Origin: Setophaga petechia
Taxonomy: Eukaryota; Chordata; Aves; Passeriformes; Parulidae
DNA length: 64,000 bases
Assembly: GCA_024362935.1 (NCBI GenBank)
Contig: JANCRA010000003.1
Coordinates: forward strand, 8,174,001 to 8,238,000
Direction of reading: 5' to 3'
Positions within the stretch are counted from its first letter, which is position 1; every line of letters begins with the position of its first letter. The translations under genes were made by a program, and so were the position numbers. Positions 34,871 through 48,560 of the stretch are shown here, one piece after another. A model generated the notes under the pieces. That model searched no databases. It had not been told where the DNA came from and saw only the letters and a list, made by a program, of their open reading frames with translations.

Positions 34871-36596
34871 TAAATGAATGAAAAGGGGATCTTAAAAGCA
34901 TATTCTTGGTCAGTAGTCTCTCCAAATGTCTTCACGTCCTTGTGCCATCCTATTCTCCCGTTCCCATTTCCTTGTGTGAGCTGTCATCTTTCTCTGATTT
35001 GATGTATCCCTGATGTAGCATTTTGAAATACAGATTGCATGAAATATGCCTTTCATATGAGCATGAATTCTAGTTTTGTTCAGACATGTCTGTGGTCAAA
35101 ATCTGATATTCCCTGTCTAGTCTTATAGTTCAGAGGCCACTCTTTCAACTTATCTTGGAAAGCATATTTTCCTAGAGAACTGGCTAGCATATGAGGCATA
35201 TAGAGAATGGAATATTTTAAAAATCATGTGTAACTCATACAAAAATGCAGGGCTAATAGCATAAGTCATAGCATGCTAGATTTCAGAATCTATTTTAATC
35301 TGTTTTTTACTTTTCCTGTCATTTAAAATCAGTATTTCTTTAAGTTTTACAAAATGTACTTTTTCATTGGGGAAAAAAAAAATCAGAGTCTAGCTAATGG
35401 TGAGACAGCTTAAAAATAATTGTAACTAGGAACTGGGCCATGATTAAAATTGTTCAGCTGTTCGTTTTATTGTTTGTTCCCAAAACCTTAAATGCACTCT
35501 CTGAGAACAATAACAACAGTTAGCATGTAACTCCGTATGGGCCAATTCATGCAATCCTCTCTCAGCCCTTTCTTCCTGCAGAAAAACTCCTGTTTAGGAG
35601 ACTTTGTAAGGAATTCAGGGCTGGAACTATCTCTTCTAGCTATTTTATAATTATAACCTGGAAACTACCAAGGAGAAAGGAGAAAAAAACAGAAAGAAGA
35701 AACAAAACGAAGATTACCTTACCAGCAAAATTGGATTTGAGGGAGTGAACAGGACAGAACAGGCTGTGATTGCCCCTTTGAATAGTATCTGCATCTTTGT
35801 CAGCCTCTGTGATATTTGTGTGTGGGATATTTACTGCTGGGTTTTCTACAAGAGGGATAAATCTCTGCAGTGAGGGTTCCTAGTGGTAGGAACTGCAAGA
35901 AAAAATAGTAAAAAGATGATGGCCACTTGCTGCAGTAAAACACTGGTTTCATAAGTAAGAAATCCTATTTGCTGTTGGTTGACCTTAGCTGAGTTGTGGA
36001 AGGTGGCAGCTTCTTCAGGCAGTGGCTGGTTGACCTTCTTGGTTGCTTGATTTGGCCTCTTTGAGTCTACAGAACTAGGTACTTTTGATGTTAAAAATGG
36101 AATTTTCTCCTACCCATCTTCTGAAATCCTGTTCTGTATTTCCACTTGCTGAACAAATTTTTAAGACTGATGGCAAAGTGCAGGGAATTGTAACCTGTTG
36201 TGGCTGAGCTCAGAAGTGATAAGCCATTTTAGGGTGGGATTCTCAAAACTCCATTGCTGTTCAACAACTGCTGGAAGATACAGTCTTGCAGGCACCTGTG
36301 AAAGTTGCACCCAAAGTGCCTATTTATAGCCAGATAGAGTATGTACAAAAATTGTATAGTTCACAATGCCTTTCCACTATAAAACCTCTTATGACATTTA
36401 TCTTTTGAGTTCAGTGAATTTTAGCTGGGTTACCAAGTGTGTATGGGATGAACAATTGGGTCCTTTTATTACATAATTTAGGAAGAGCTACTGTAAGCAT
36501 AATTTGAACCTTTTCTCTCAGGAGAAGTACTGAAACCTCATTCACGTTTTAGGATGAGTAAGGATGTGGTGTCACTCACAGCAGGAACCTCATTTA

Positions 36597-36660
36597 GAGC
36601 CCATTGATGTCAATGGAAACATTTCCCTTTGCCTCAGTGGGCTATGGACCAGGAATATTC
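36597..36660. repeat. Copy of the short dispersed motif
   Basis: CCCATTGATGTCAATGGAAA, a short spacer, then CCTCAGTGGGCTATGGACCA. It has the double CAATGG/CAGTGG arrangement and a degraded ATCAGG-like end. It is the clearest palindromic core of the group (CCATTGATGTCAATGG: CCATTGA and TCAATGG are reverse complements). Confidence 0.45.
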
Positions 36661-36688
36661 AAGAGTAAGTGAACTAAGGATTCTGCTG

Positions 36689-36716
36689 ACTGTATCATAC
36701 AGTATATGCTGTACAG
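36689..36716. other. Adjacent small palindromes
   Basis: ACTGTATCATACAGT (36689-36703) is a perfect inverted repeat with a single central base, and CTGTACAG (36709-36716) is a perfect 8-bp palindrome next to it. They could be binding sites for dimeric factors, but no function is shown. Confidence 0.7.
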
Positions 36717-38730
36717 TTTTACTAAAATAAACACATTTACTTAGCCAAAATACTTAATATTTAATTTAAAAAACATAATATAAAAAGAATGGATTTTACT
36801 TTACTGATGTTTTAAGCTTTAATTTAATGTAACATAGTGAAAAAGACACCAAATATTCTAGTTTTGTTTCATTAGAACCAGATGGTCCATGAAAGATTTT
36901 TGGCTAAACTAGAGTTGGGAAAGCTTATAAACTCTGACTAGTCTGAAAATGTGCTCAAAATTGCTATATCAGATGATATGCCCAGTGTTATAATGTGAAA
37001 TTCTTTGGCTGTTTTACTAACATCCTGGTAAGGTGCTGTACAATTTAGGCAATTACAAGAAACTCTTTTGGATGCTACTGTCATTATTGTTCTGCTTTGG
37101 AACTGGAAAAACAACAAAATTGCTCTAATGCAAGTGAAGTATCTGAGAAAACATCACAGTGATGTTGTTGGTGAAGAACTAATGAGGAAAAAGGATTGTT
37201 ATTACTGACTTATTTTTTTTATATGATGAGACAAATTTGTTTGTCTCAAAAAATTAAAACCCCCGAACAAAATGCCCCAACCCAAAACCTCATGACCTTC
37301 CTGAAAGAATGATAAATCTTTTCTCTTTACCCTAACAGCACTGCTGGTATGGTGAATATACATTCCCAGCTGACAGTGATCATCCAGGATATTAACTCCA
37401 GAATGAAATATTAAAATAATAATGACCATCAGAAATGATACATGCAATTTGAATTTACTTCAGTATTGTTTTCACAGCAGTGCTGTGGCAATCCTTCTGT
37501 GTCCTGGAAAATATCTTGTGTGCTCTGATGAGTGGAAGGCAGAGGCAGTTTTGATGAGGTGGACAGGTAGGAACTGAAAAAAATTGTTCAGGAGAAATAC
37601 AGGTAACCTGAAATGTGCTTCCTCTTGCTAATAGAAATTGAGAGAAAAACAAATGCCCATAATTGGTCACTAGGGTTAAACTACATTTAATGTCAGAGGT
37701 AACTTTTATGGCATTCTGTCCTGACTTACATAACAGATTGCTGATTGCAATTGAATCAGAGCATATCAAGGGTCTTTGGTTGCTACTCTTACAGGTCTTG
37801 ATTACATTATACAATAGTTTCATACCTTGGGCATTAGGAATGGATTTTCAAAACTTTTTTCCTGTGATTTCCTACTAATCCTTCTCAGGTGAGAACTTCT
37901 TGCCTCGGCTGTGTTAGTGGCTTCATTGTTCCTAACTAAGCTGTTTTCATGCAGGAGGCAAACAGGATCAGGTTCTCTGGGCAGGTGTGTCTTAGTTTCA
38001 GTACTGAAACATGGTCTTGCTCTGTTTTGAAAATACAGATTAGGACTGGTTTCAATAGGGCTACTCACCAAGTAAAGGCTGGGATGGAAAGTCCTTTCAG
38101 GGATTCAAACTTCCTTTAAAAGAAAACCAATTTTGCAACCATAGCACTATGAGGGCTGCAGTAGGTGACACAAATGTTCGATCCAACAGTATTGTATCTC
38201 TAAAGAAGTCAAAGTTATAGCTCTTCTATGACACTTAGTTTCTTTCTAGCTCCTTACCCAAATCCCTTGTAGCTCTGCTAGCCTGATTTTTCCCCAAGAA
38301 GCTGTATTTGTATACATATTCATATATATGTAGGTGTGTATGCAAGCACATATTTTCATGTGTATGTCAGATAAGAGTTGTGAATTTATATCACTGATTT
38401 GCTCAACAAAGTCAGGTGGGTCTATATAGCCCAGCAAATATTGACAAGTCCTTTGGTCTTTTGTAGTTTCACAGTAGGGTGCTAGCTTAGGATTTTCTCT
38501 GCTTTTAATCTGTCTGGACTTAGGACATGCCTTTTCCTTTGAACATTGAGGTCTAGTGAATCAGGCACCCCTGACTTTATACATCATAATTTACAATTTT
38601 CATCTATTACGGAGTTTAAATGAAAAGTTTTATTGCCTCTACATGCTCAACCAGACCCTTTCAGAATTAAAGATAATTAAAAAAACCTTAATGATCATTA
38701 AAAGGCATGACTTGCACAATTCTCTGAACA

Positions 38731-38775
38731 AAATCATAGAATTGTTTTGGCTTTGCCTTATTAGGCATTAGCACT
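38731..38775 (-). mobile_element. Possible tiny CR1 tail relic
   Basis: AAATCATAGAATTGTTTTGG looks like the reverse complement of a CR1 3' tail (compare the start of the 10600 element), but the following sequence gives no further landmark. Could be chance. Confidence 0.25.
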
Positions 38776-40747
38776 TATTTGGAAGATAACTTGTATCTTA
38801 GTGAGGTTTTTTAAAAACTGCTCTGTCAAGTTTGTCAGGGAAATTGAAGCAAGAAAAACTTAATGTGACTTTGGATTAATATTTCTCAAGAGTGTCTATG
38901 TCATAAAACCCAAGACATTTATTTGCATAATTTGGCCTTAGGATACAGGGAGGAGTGGGGAATAGGCAGAGGAAAATGTACTGGAGGAGTAATAGAGATT
39001 TTGATCAGAGAGACTGTCAGAAGCTTGTGAATTTGCACAGAGCTGTATGTCTTAAAAAAATTAAGTGGAAAGAATCTTGACTCAGATGTCTATAACCATT
39101 TCTTAATCCGTGACCTACAATCTGTCCTTTTAGAAAATACAGACTCTTCAAACCTCACATTGTAAAATCACTGTGGAAATCAGAGCTCAGGCAAAGATTT
39201 GACTTTGGAGCAAGAAATGAGTTTGTATTAAAAGATACTTTATATTTTATCAGTGGACCTTGTTGTTGGTCCATTGAATGAATCATGTATCCAGACAAGT
39301 TGTGCAAAAAATTAAATCCTTCCCTTTAGAACTAATGTGTGTCTTTGCATTGTGCCCCAAGTATCTAGCACCACTGGTGCCAGAATAGGGACCTCGTGGA
39401 GATCCTGACTTGTGCTTTTCTCTCTGGCTTCTGCTCTTGCTTTCGAGAGGAATGAAGAAAATTCTAGAAAAGTCAAACCATCTCTTCTCCCAGAATATCA
39501 GCTCAGTGCTGCAGGTCTTCATGGTTCCAACACAAAACCAGCCACTGCTCAACCAATTTTAAGCTTAAGTGTTCTCCCTGGACCATGTGCTCTGAAGTAG
39601 CCCATGCACATGGAGCAGCTCTTGGACATCTGTCAGCCTCCACCTGCTCTGAAGGGATTGACCTACGCGAGGAAACTCAGATGCTGTAGAATGTCAAGCA
39701 CTCATTAGTCTTCCTGATAACAACCTTGGGCAAACACAAATGACTGTATACACTATGCTGAGCAGTGTAATTACTTGTATTTGTTTAAATAGAGATGTCA
39801 GAACAGGCATCTTGTGGCTTCTAAGTACTTTGGTTGTAAATGTGAAAGATAATATTAAATATGTCTTAAAAGACCACTTGTATAATAGGTAGAGACAATT
39901 TCTTCTTCTTCCCCACTCACTTTATAGCTTCTCTCTGAAATGTAAATAAAATTAGAACTGGTGGTCTGGCAACTTTGACAGTTGTAAGAAATGGTTATTG
40001 CAAATAATGTAATGATTTACTTGTGGCTCCATTTTTTAAATTTACATTTTGCCCTTAGGTCAGAAGATATTTGAAAGCTGATGCTACATAAACCTGTGCT
40101 TTGGTCCTAGAACTAGCAGATAAACACATGGTAAATACTGAAACCCCAAACAGAAAAAGCTGTTTTGAGAGTTTAGGTTGGAGTCTAGGAAGTCAGGAAA
40201 AGGGTGAAGGAAATTCAGGCTTTTTAGTGATTCCTTAAAGTCATTTTACATGTTGGCTCACAATGAGGTTCTGTAGCCCTCCATATGAGGAAAGAGTATA
40301 TGGTAATTTCCAAACAAATTAGAGAAATATCCAACAGTCCCTTAAACTGTTTGAATCCATTTAATACCAAGAAGTGAAGAAGCCAGACAAATCCATGGCA
40401 ATGTTTTAGACTGGCTGACCTAATTGAAAGCTGCCTCATAGGTGCTTAAGGCCACACATGAGGTAGTAAATGCAAAACCCTGTTAATGGGCAACCATGTG
40501 GACCCTTATAGCCAAAAGAAAAGTGCAATTTATTTGAAAGTTGTAACCCAGCATGCCCATACTGACCAGGAATTGTCAGGACAATGTGCAACAGAAATTC
40601 TCATTCTATGTTTCGTTAGGTGACAAGGTGACACCATGCAGTGTGTACCAGCTCTGGTGTTGACTTTGTGCTGGGGAAGAGCACAAGGAGGAATTTTTGT
40701 GCCACTGCATTCATTTGGCATTGGGAAGCTCAGTTCATGTACTCAAG

Positions 40748-40885
40748 TCATAGCTTCTAAGGGCAGAAGGGAGCACGGTGGGCGCTCCCCGGACCTGGTG
40801 TCGCACAAAATTTTGAAGAATCATTGCTGCTTCTGCAATCTGTTATGTAACTCTGTAATAGCTCCTATGCCAATGCATATCCACA
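40748..40885 (-). mobile_element. Decayed CR1 3' end
   Basis: TCATAGCTTCTAAGGGCAGA followed by AGGGAGCACGGTGGGCGC resembles the reverse complement of an older sauropsid CR1 tail (TCATAGATTCTAAGGCCAGA then AGGGACCA...TGATC). Further in, TGCAATCTGTTATGTAACTC lies where the family has a CAAGCCCATAACTTCTG-like segment. The 134-codon frame over it (40636-41040, plus strand) is therefore probably not a gene. Confidence 0.5.
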
Positions 40886-42996
40886 AACAGGATGGTTTTA
40901 ACATGAATCAAACCAACCAGCCAGCCAGATGTTTTGAGGCACATAATGTAATTATTGATATGAAAATCAAAACAAGGTACTATATAAAGGCAGCCACTGT
41001 TAGATCATTACAGATGAGACCATCAGTCTTGTTGCTGTAACAAACTCTGTATTCATTATTTTTGCTCAGGATATTTTTTTCTTTGCCTGAATTGGCCGTT
41101 CTCTTAATGAATATTGCAAATCATAACCCAAATTATGTGCCTTGAGCTGTCTTGATTTTTGATTTGCAATGAAGGTTTCAGGAGCTTGATTTGTGCCATT
41201 GCAAAACATTTCCTGATGGAGGAAAGGGGGAGACATGGCATGGAGGGCTGGAGAATTCTGTGTGACCAAGCAGTGAATCAGATCTCTGATTTTGATTACA
41301 GAATAATCTCCATACTGTGTTTGGACTTTACCCTGGACTCTTCTTCACAGGAGGTAATGATGATTTTGACAGTGTTTTCATAAAGACTTGAAGTGCTTCA
41401 ACAAAGAGATTAAAGCTTTTACTGCTAGTGATGTATGTCAACTCTGTGTTAGTATCATAAATGGAAAATTTTGGGGGAAGAAGTGAAAACATCCTGGAAT
41501 TTTTTTCCAAGCTGATATAAAAATGGAATTTTTAAACTTACTTTCTTCTCTCCAGGTAATGTGTTTTACGTTTTGAAAGATTGTGGATTAACTTCTGGTT
41601 GAAACCACAGCAAAATAGAAGAAAAATCAGAAGAAAACCATCAATCCCAAATGTCTGTTAAAAGCTACTGAGAAACGTTGTCTTTTTCAGTTGGAAAATG
41701 TCTATTTTTCTATTAAATCATATGCATATTTGACCTTTGTACAAAAAAGCCATAAAGTTTTATTGACTGCCACGAGTTGCAATAAAAGTAGAGTTCCAAT
41801 AAAACAATTATGAAGAATTTTAAAGACAAATTAATTCGCTCAGAATCCAAATTTTTCTGTACCATAACATGCAGCAAGCATATATGTGCAGTGGCAACTG
41901 GGAATAATATGCAGACACCTGTTAACATCTGTTTTTCTGTATATCATTTACTGTCCAAGCATGCACCCTCATTGTCACATTGACCTTAAACTAAAGTCAG
42001 TCATGAAATAAGAACAATGAGTCACAGTAATTGCTTGGATCAAGCAAAGGACCAAAAGCTCTTGGAGCTGTTCACCTTCAGGGCACACTTTATAGCCCAG
42101 CTTCTTGAACAGATATCTAGGGAGAATTGGGATGGGTTGGCCTCTATGAGATGGGGAGATGTTGTGCAATAGGAGCTTCTTGCTGGCTGGTTCTTTCATG
42201 TGGGTGGGGTTTTGTTGTTCTTATTTTTATTGTTATGGATTGTGAGATGGGGAATTGTTTTTCCATTAGCAAAGGCAAAACAACTGCTTTCAGTGTAGAG
42301 TGACCTTTTTGATTATGTACATGAACCACAGACAAAAAGAACACAATAAAATACTCCACGGGCAAACATAGTGAGCTTGACTCATCACTATGTTACTCCA
42401 GATCTGTACCAGATCAGTTCAACTGAACAAAGATGAAGAACTTTACCACCCATACTATTTGAAGCAAAGGAGTCTCATTCTGCCCCTGACCAGAATGCTG
42501 ATTTGTAGAGGATGAACACTGCTCATTCTTCGTGGAGAGAGAATTATTTTCCATGAGGATCTAGAGTGTGAAGAAAAGCTTGGCCCAGAATACTGAGGTG
42601 GAGGATATATATCATATGGTATGTATATCACACATAAAACATGATGTATCCTGACATGGCTCTTTTATGAAGAATGTTCTGAACAATTAGACTAAACAGA
42701 AAGATCAGTAGAAGTTGAATTTTCTAGTTCACAATGACCTTCATAATATCAGAGAAGGTGTCAGCACTTTGACTGTTTTACAGAAAATGCTTGCAACTAT
42801 GTCAGTTCTAGGAAATAGGCCTTCTAAATGGGTAGTGGCTGACATAACACATATGTCACACTTATCCTTGTTAGGATGTTTTGAGGCTTTCCTTTGAGTA
42901 GCTCCCTACCACAGAAATAAATCATCTCCTCATAGAGAGAGATGAACAACAACATGTGAAAAGAGGATTTATGGCTGTGGCTGCTTTTCTGACTGC

Positions 42997-43222
42997 CGTA
43001 GGTGCCCCGCACTGCAGTTCCATAGTGCCTCCTAGAGGCACTGGCTCCGGGCAGGGAGGCAGGAGCTGCACTATCGCTGATGTGCTGGGGCAGCTCGCAG
43101 TGCCAGTTGTGTGTTTACCAGCGTGTTGGCCGATTTCCTCTGTAGCTGTTGTGACTTGCGAATATTTGATTTGTTTAATGCGATAGAAATGCTCGGTTCT
43201 TGGCCTCTTAGCCACTGTAGCG
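42997..43222. promoter_or_regulatory. Small CpG-dense patch with a hairpin
   Basis: I count eleven CpG dinucleotides in about 225 bp, against a background where CpGs are rare. Inside it AGTGCCTC (43024-43031) and GAGGCACT (43035-43042) form a perfect 8-bp stem with a 3-nt loop. A 97-codon minus-strand frame (42922-43215) and a 76-codon plus-strand frame cross the patch, neither with a known domain. It is too short for a classic CpG island. It could be a minor promoter or enhancer, an unmethylated element, an unrecognised exon or a young GC-rich insertion. The regulatory type is tentative. Confidence 0.3.
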
Positions 43223-45411
43223 TGTCTGTCAAAATGAGATAGTGCTCTATGGTTTCTGCCTTCCCTTTATTCCCTCACTGTGGATAGCTACACCTTCCAG
43301 GTGAAAAAAAGGAATCCTTGTTTTCCAGGAGATGGCAAATCTAGGCGAGAAGTATGCAATTCTGTGAAGGACAATCACAGAGCAGCATGTTGATTGGCAG
43401 ACTTGACTGCATTGTAAACACTTTTAATCTTCAGCCAAGTTAATGGCTTGCAAAACCCAGACAAATTTGTTTCAGATAACTGATTCCAGTAGGCTGTACT
43501 CCTGAAAACAAAGAAAACTGTACCCTGACTCTGCAAGCCATGGCTGTTGTCACAATCTCTAGGTAGATGCTGGTTAGGAACATTTTCACCTGTGTCGACA
43601 CTGGGTTACTTCCGATAATATAAAAAAGAATGTGGAATACTGATTTAATATAGGATAGAAAAGGATGAGTTTGGACATTTAACCTGTCACTTCTTTTGGT
43701 ACTTGGAATCCAGATGGTACATTTCTGGTATCTGTATTGTCCAGGCTTTTTTTTTCTCAGTAACTTGACTCATTCAAAGTGGTTAGAACTGATATTATGT
43801 GACACTCTTTTGTACAGACCATTAAACATTTCTGAGATGGGTTAAATCATTTCAGTGTGCTGCAAGGTTTTCAAATACTTTCAGAGAATGACCCATTTAT
43901 GAGCAGAAAAGCTTCCTGTTGGACACATCCCTTCTGTTCACAGCTGCTTACATCATTGCTTCCCATCTGTGATCCTGTTGTCCATTTGCAATTACATTGT
44001 TTGCCTGTTCAATGGGGAATGCAGGATAGGACTACTAGGGAAAGCAGGAATATTTAATGTATCTTCCAACAGTCTTTACTGTGACAAATGTTTTGTTCTT
44101 TCTGAATAGATGCTAGTCATTCTGGATAATGCTACAATTGATTTGGCCAAACTGATGAACTTAAAAAGTTCATCATGCTTCTCCTGCTCATGCTTCTATG
44201 CTCCTTTCTTCCTGTGTATCTTGGCTCCTTGCACCCACTTGTGATTCGAGCTCCTGTGGCAAATCTTGTCTTATTTATAGTTTTCATTATGGTTCTGGTA
44301 TTAGGATAAGGTGTTTTTTCCTTGTCCATCCAGAATCAGAAGAGGCATCTGGAGCTTTATCAGGCAATTAAGCAGAAGTGCAAAGCAGAAGCAAAATCAG
44401 TGTAACTGGATAGCTGAAGTGTAATGGGAATTCTGTCAGAATTGATCCTTGGTGAGTGGTAGTTGTAGTAGTAAGGATATAGTACAAGGTAAAGGATCAG
44501 AAAATATGAAATGAATGGGTTTATCTTGGTGTTGCCTTGCTTGTCATCTTCTTGGATCAGGGTAAGAAAGGTGCATGAGTGTGACACTACAATTTTCTGT
44601 TAAGTGGTCTTGAGGCATTATAGCTTGGATTGGATAGGCTTTTGAAAAAAACCTTGTTATTATTTTTTATTTTTATTACATTTAAATAGGGGGTTGACCT
44701 GGAGTAGAAGGAGACAGATGGTGTCAAAGCTTTGACCCTGATGGTGACATTGTATTTGGCAAGAAACCAGTTCTTTCTAGGTTCATGTGGATGTACCAGA
44801 CTGCTTTAGTTTTCTTTTCAATGAAATCCTCAATTGTCACTGAGACTGAAGGGAAGACTTGATAAACCTCTGTATTGTCTCATAAAAAAAAAAATTTCCA
44901 TTGATCATATATGCTAACATCCAGTTCTTTGTGCAGGCAGACAGTGCGGCAAAGGGGAAAGAAAAGGGAGAGCAGGACTGTATATTGGGTGAAAATAGAG
45001 CCCAAATGCAGATTCTGTTTCATATATATGAGCAAAACTCAAAGACTGTCAGGAATGTGTAGTGCATCAAAGCTGGCTGTGTGTGAAACCAGATGGGTTT
45101 GTAGCTGAAACAGTTCTATTTCTGAGGATGTTGAAAATCTGCCCTGACTGAGTGCAACCTACTCCCCAGGGGTGTTCCTCAAGCAATTCTAGGTCTTGGG
45201 GCAATGAAATGCATTTATTTTTCTAAGACAGAATGTTGTTGACATTTACTTCTTGCAGGAAACTTGGAGGTGCCATATTTTGACTTCTGTTTAGAATGAA
45301 GACTTGTTTGGAAATGTGTGAAGTTCCTCCCTACAGAGCAGAATGTCCAAGTTTTTATCAGCTGTAGCAGAAGAGTAGCACTCTCTGGAAATGGAGACCT
45401 TATACCAGATC

Positions 45412-45467
45412 TGCAAGGTCAAGTCAGAACTGTGCCCTATGCAAGGTCAAGTCAGAACTGTGCCCTA
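45412..45467. repeat. Perfect 28-bp tandem duplication
   Basis: A 28-bp unit (beginning TGCAAGGTCAAGTCAGAACT) occurs twice with no mismatch, at 45412-45439 and 45440-45467. The identity implies a recent duplication. It contains AAGGTCA, a nuclear-receptor half-site text, thus now present twice 28 bp apart. Confidence 0.95.
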
Positions 45468-48400
45468 AATTGTATTGATCTCTAATTTAGAACTAAGTGT
45501 TGAGCAATAGATTAACTAATGGGAGTCATTCATTCTGCAAAAATGTGCTTCTTATTCTCAGATAGGAAAAATTTAATCATTTGTATCATTCCCCTTACTC
45601 TTGAGGTTGCAATAAGAAATTTTGTTTGGGCATTTAAAAAAATCTTATTTTTTATTCTTTGAAATTGGATTAAGGAAGGTATTTGAATGCAAACTTTTTA
45701 TGCTGAAGCATGTCTGAGGCTGAGAGTGGCAGGTGTAAACTAACACCTATGTCACACACCTGTAGCAGCAGCTAAAGGATGGGACTCTATTCCTTTACAG
45801 AGTCTCTTCTGAGGCACTCTTGCTGTGAGACTGCAGGTGACATACTCTATCAAGGTCTTCAGACATTGAATTTGCTATTGTTTCTCCAAACTTCACAATG
45901 CTGATTTTGGAGAACTGACCATTAAATCATCTGCAGTCAACTGACTGACCCATCGTGTTTTAATTAAATCACTTTCAACAATCCTTATGAAAAAATTCAT
46001 AAAAAAATGTAAATTTTCTGTTTAGCAAGTGTAGTCTATGTAATTTCAGATATTTGCCTCAGAGATAGTGCAATTAGTTTCTTCTTTATATGTGCAATTA
46101 CAGATTTATCTGTAATAAAAATTGTATTACTAGTGTCCAGTATCACTATCTGGCATGCCTCAGATTCCACCATAAATGCTGTTGGCACTATAAAAAAACC
46201 AACAAAACAACAACCAAAAAAACTTGCAGAGTTAAGAAAGAAAAAAAAAATCTCAAACAAGATAATGTGCATTTAGTTTATGGTGCAGTCATGCACCTTT
46301 AGAAAGAGTTATGGGGTCTGTTCTTCTGTCTATGAAACCAAGTGATGAGGCAAGTCTTGGACTTATTTTGTTAACAGAATGTGAGCAGGTAAAAGCTCTG
46401 TGTTTTAGTGGTAAAATTTTGTGTTTATGAATAATTTTTCTGTGAACTGGTACTTTCCCACAATGAAGCAGCTGGCTGAGAGTACGGTTTTCCCTGAGTT
46501 AGATGAGATTGTCAGTATTGAGGAAGATTTTCCCTGGAAGTTTTTCAGCACTGCAGGGATGGAGAGGTCCCTTGGAAGCTCTTCCTGCTGATACATAATT
46601 CAGGCTGTTGGGAGCTCTTTGCTATGTGTTTCTGTAACTTCCATGATCTGTAAACCATACTTGTGTGGTCAAAGTGTAGCTGAAATGGAAAGGGGTGTTT
46701 ATGAGCTTATGACTGGACTAGCTGCAGTTTCACAGAAGAAAACCAGCTTTATCTCTCTAATCCTTCTGCTGGCAGGCAGGACATGAAAAACGAACATAAG
46801 ACACTGTACCTATTTATTGCTTAATTTTTCTCCATAAATTCTAACCTTGTGGTTAGAAAACCCAACAAAATCCAGTAATTCTCAAATGTAAACAAGTAGA
46901 AAAATAATACTCCAGAGTGCAGGAGTTTATAAGTATCCAAACCCTAAATATGTTAACACAGCTGCATGTCATGTGATCCACAGCAGTTGTAACACAAAAA
47001 TATGTGAAATGTTTGAAAATGTCCAGAATACTGCAAATTTCTGATGATCCCCCAATGGAGCAAGAGCAAAGCAACAATTAGAAATCCAAATGGAATGAAT
47101 AAAGAGTTGTTCTGAAATGATACCAACAGCTCTTTTCCTTAGCTAATATTTAAAATCTCCAACTAAAGCCCTCCCACAGTAAAGCTGTGTAAGCTAGAGG
47201 TCTTCAATGCTTTCTGAATGTATTACTCTGCCTGTGAGCAATCCAGCTGTGTTTTAAGGCATTCTCATCTGTTTGGGTTTTTGGGGAGGTCAGTGTGCCA
47301 CAGTTCAGTGAGAGGCAGTTTCTTCAGATGTTGCTGAACAAGGTAGCACAGAAGAAGAAATATTTTGGCTGTGCCAGTGTGGTATTTCAGCTCGCTGTTG
47401 CTGGTTTCTGAATGTCTTGTCTGTCTTTAAGCAGTGTGTTCTGAATGCAGTTCCACGACTGAAGATGTTTGTGGCTCCTGGGCAGTGGCTGGAGTTCTGT
47501 GCACTCCTACTATGCCCTCAGCCATAGCTGGGTTCCTGTGGCAGGTAAAGCAAAGCACTGGTGAGAACACCAGCTCTGTGTGCAACATTTAGAAGCTAAA
47601 ATTCATCATTAGCCAAGAAGCTAACCAGTACACTTTGAGTGCCTAAAGTGGAGTGAAAAGGAGACAGAAAGTCACAAAAACATGGCAGAGAGCAAAACAA
47701 AATGCTTAGAGAAGTATTATGGAATTTACTCAGTCATAAGTGTTATCTGCATGCCAGGTCTTCTTTCAAAGACATGATGTTTTTTCCACATAGCTACTGT
47801 TTAGTAATAAACCTAATAACCTTCTGCAAATAGCTTTTTGCCCCTGAGCAATAAATGCAGGATTCAGCTATAATGATAACTGCTGGAGATTAGAAGTTAA
47901 GCCTCCATGAAAAAGAGAACAAGGAAATTAAAGTGTATTCAGTAACATTTACAAAATAATTTTAATTCCATGCAATTTCAAAAGCTATGTTTCCATGTGT
48001 TAATAATGTCAAACAAAAAATAGCACTACTTTCAGTTTTCTTTTTTTTCCTCCTTTAAAATATATTTTCTTCTCATTTCCACTACTTGAGTAAAAGTGTC
48101 ATTTCTTGATTTAATCCTGCTCATAATTTCTTAAAAGGCATTTTGTGAAGTAAACTTTTCTACGTCATAAAATTTCTATTTGTCTTATTCTCAACTTCTG
48201 ATGCTGAAAGAAAGGCGTCACCTCGTAGTTATTTGGTACATTCAAAGAAAATGTTGCCAAAATATATGGTGGTTGGTGTTGGCTTTTAACAGGTTTTAAC
48301 TGTCTCTTCCTGGAAAAAGCATACTTGGAATTAAATTTCAGCAAGCTCAGGTATATGGTTACAGCATCTTTTCTTAGGATCTGTCTTCTGGGGCAGGGTC

Positions 48401-48560
48401 TGCTTTGATTCATGCCATTATACAGCAAGTGTGAGTGACAACAATGAGGTGAAAATGTTCAATATTGATTCTCTGTCATATTAGAAATCATTGCTTCTGA
48501 TTAATGTACTTAAAAGATATTTTTCTACACTATCACTGCCAAGAATCCTGAGCTGAATCA

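Larger units (their letters stand above)
34291..40747. other. AT-rich non-coding span
   Basis: Mostly single-copy-looking DNA. It contains a T19-type run at about 34630-34648, two copies of the short dispersed motif, a palindromic cluster (36689-36716) and a possible tiny CR1 tail (38731-38775), listed separately except the T run. The longest frame is 122 codons on the minus strand (37455-37823), without a recognisable domain. Confidence 0.65.
40886..48560. other. AT-rich non-coding span
   Basis: No exon recognised. Notable items are the CpG-dense patch (42997-43222) and the 28-bp tandem duplication (45412-45467). Elsewhere there are only short unrelated frames, low-complexity A-rich text near 46188-46255 and ordinary AT-rich DNA. 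Confidence 0.65.

Noticed and set aside
40636..41040. 134-codon plus-strand frame and a TATATAAAGG text near 40980, suggesting an LTR or gene
   Set aside because: No terminal repeats, target duplication or protein match is visible, and part of the frame overlaps a probable CR1 tail.
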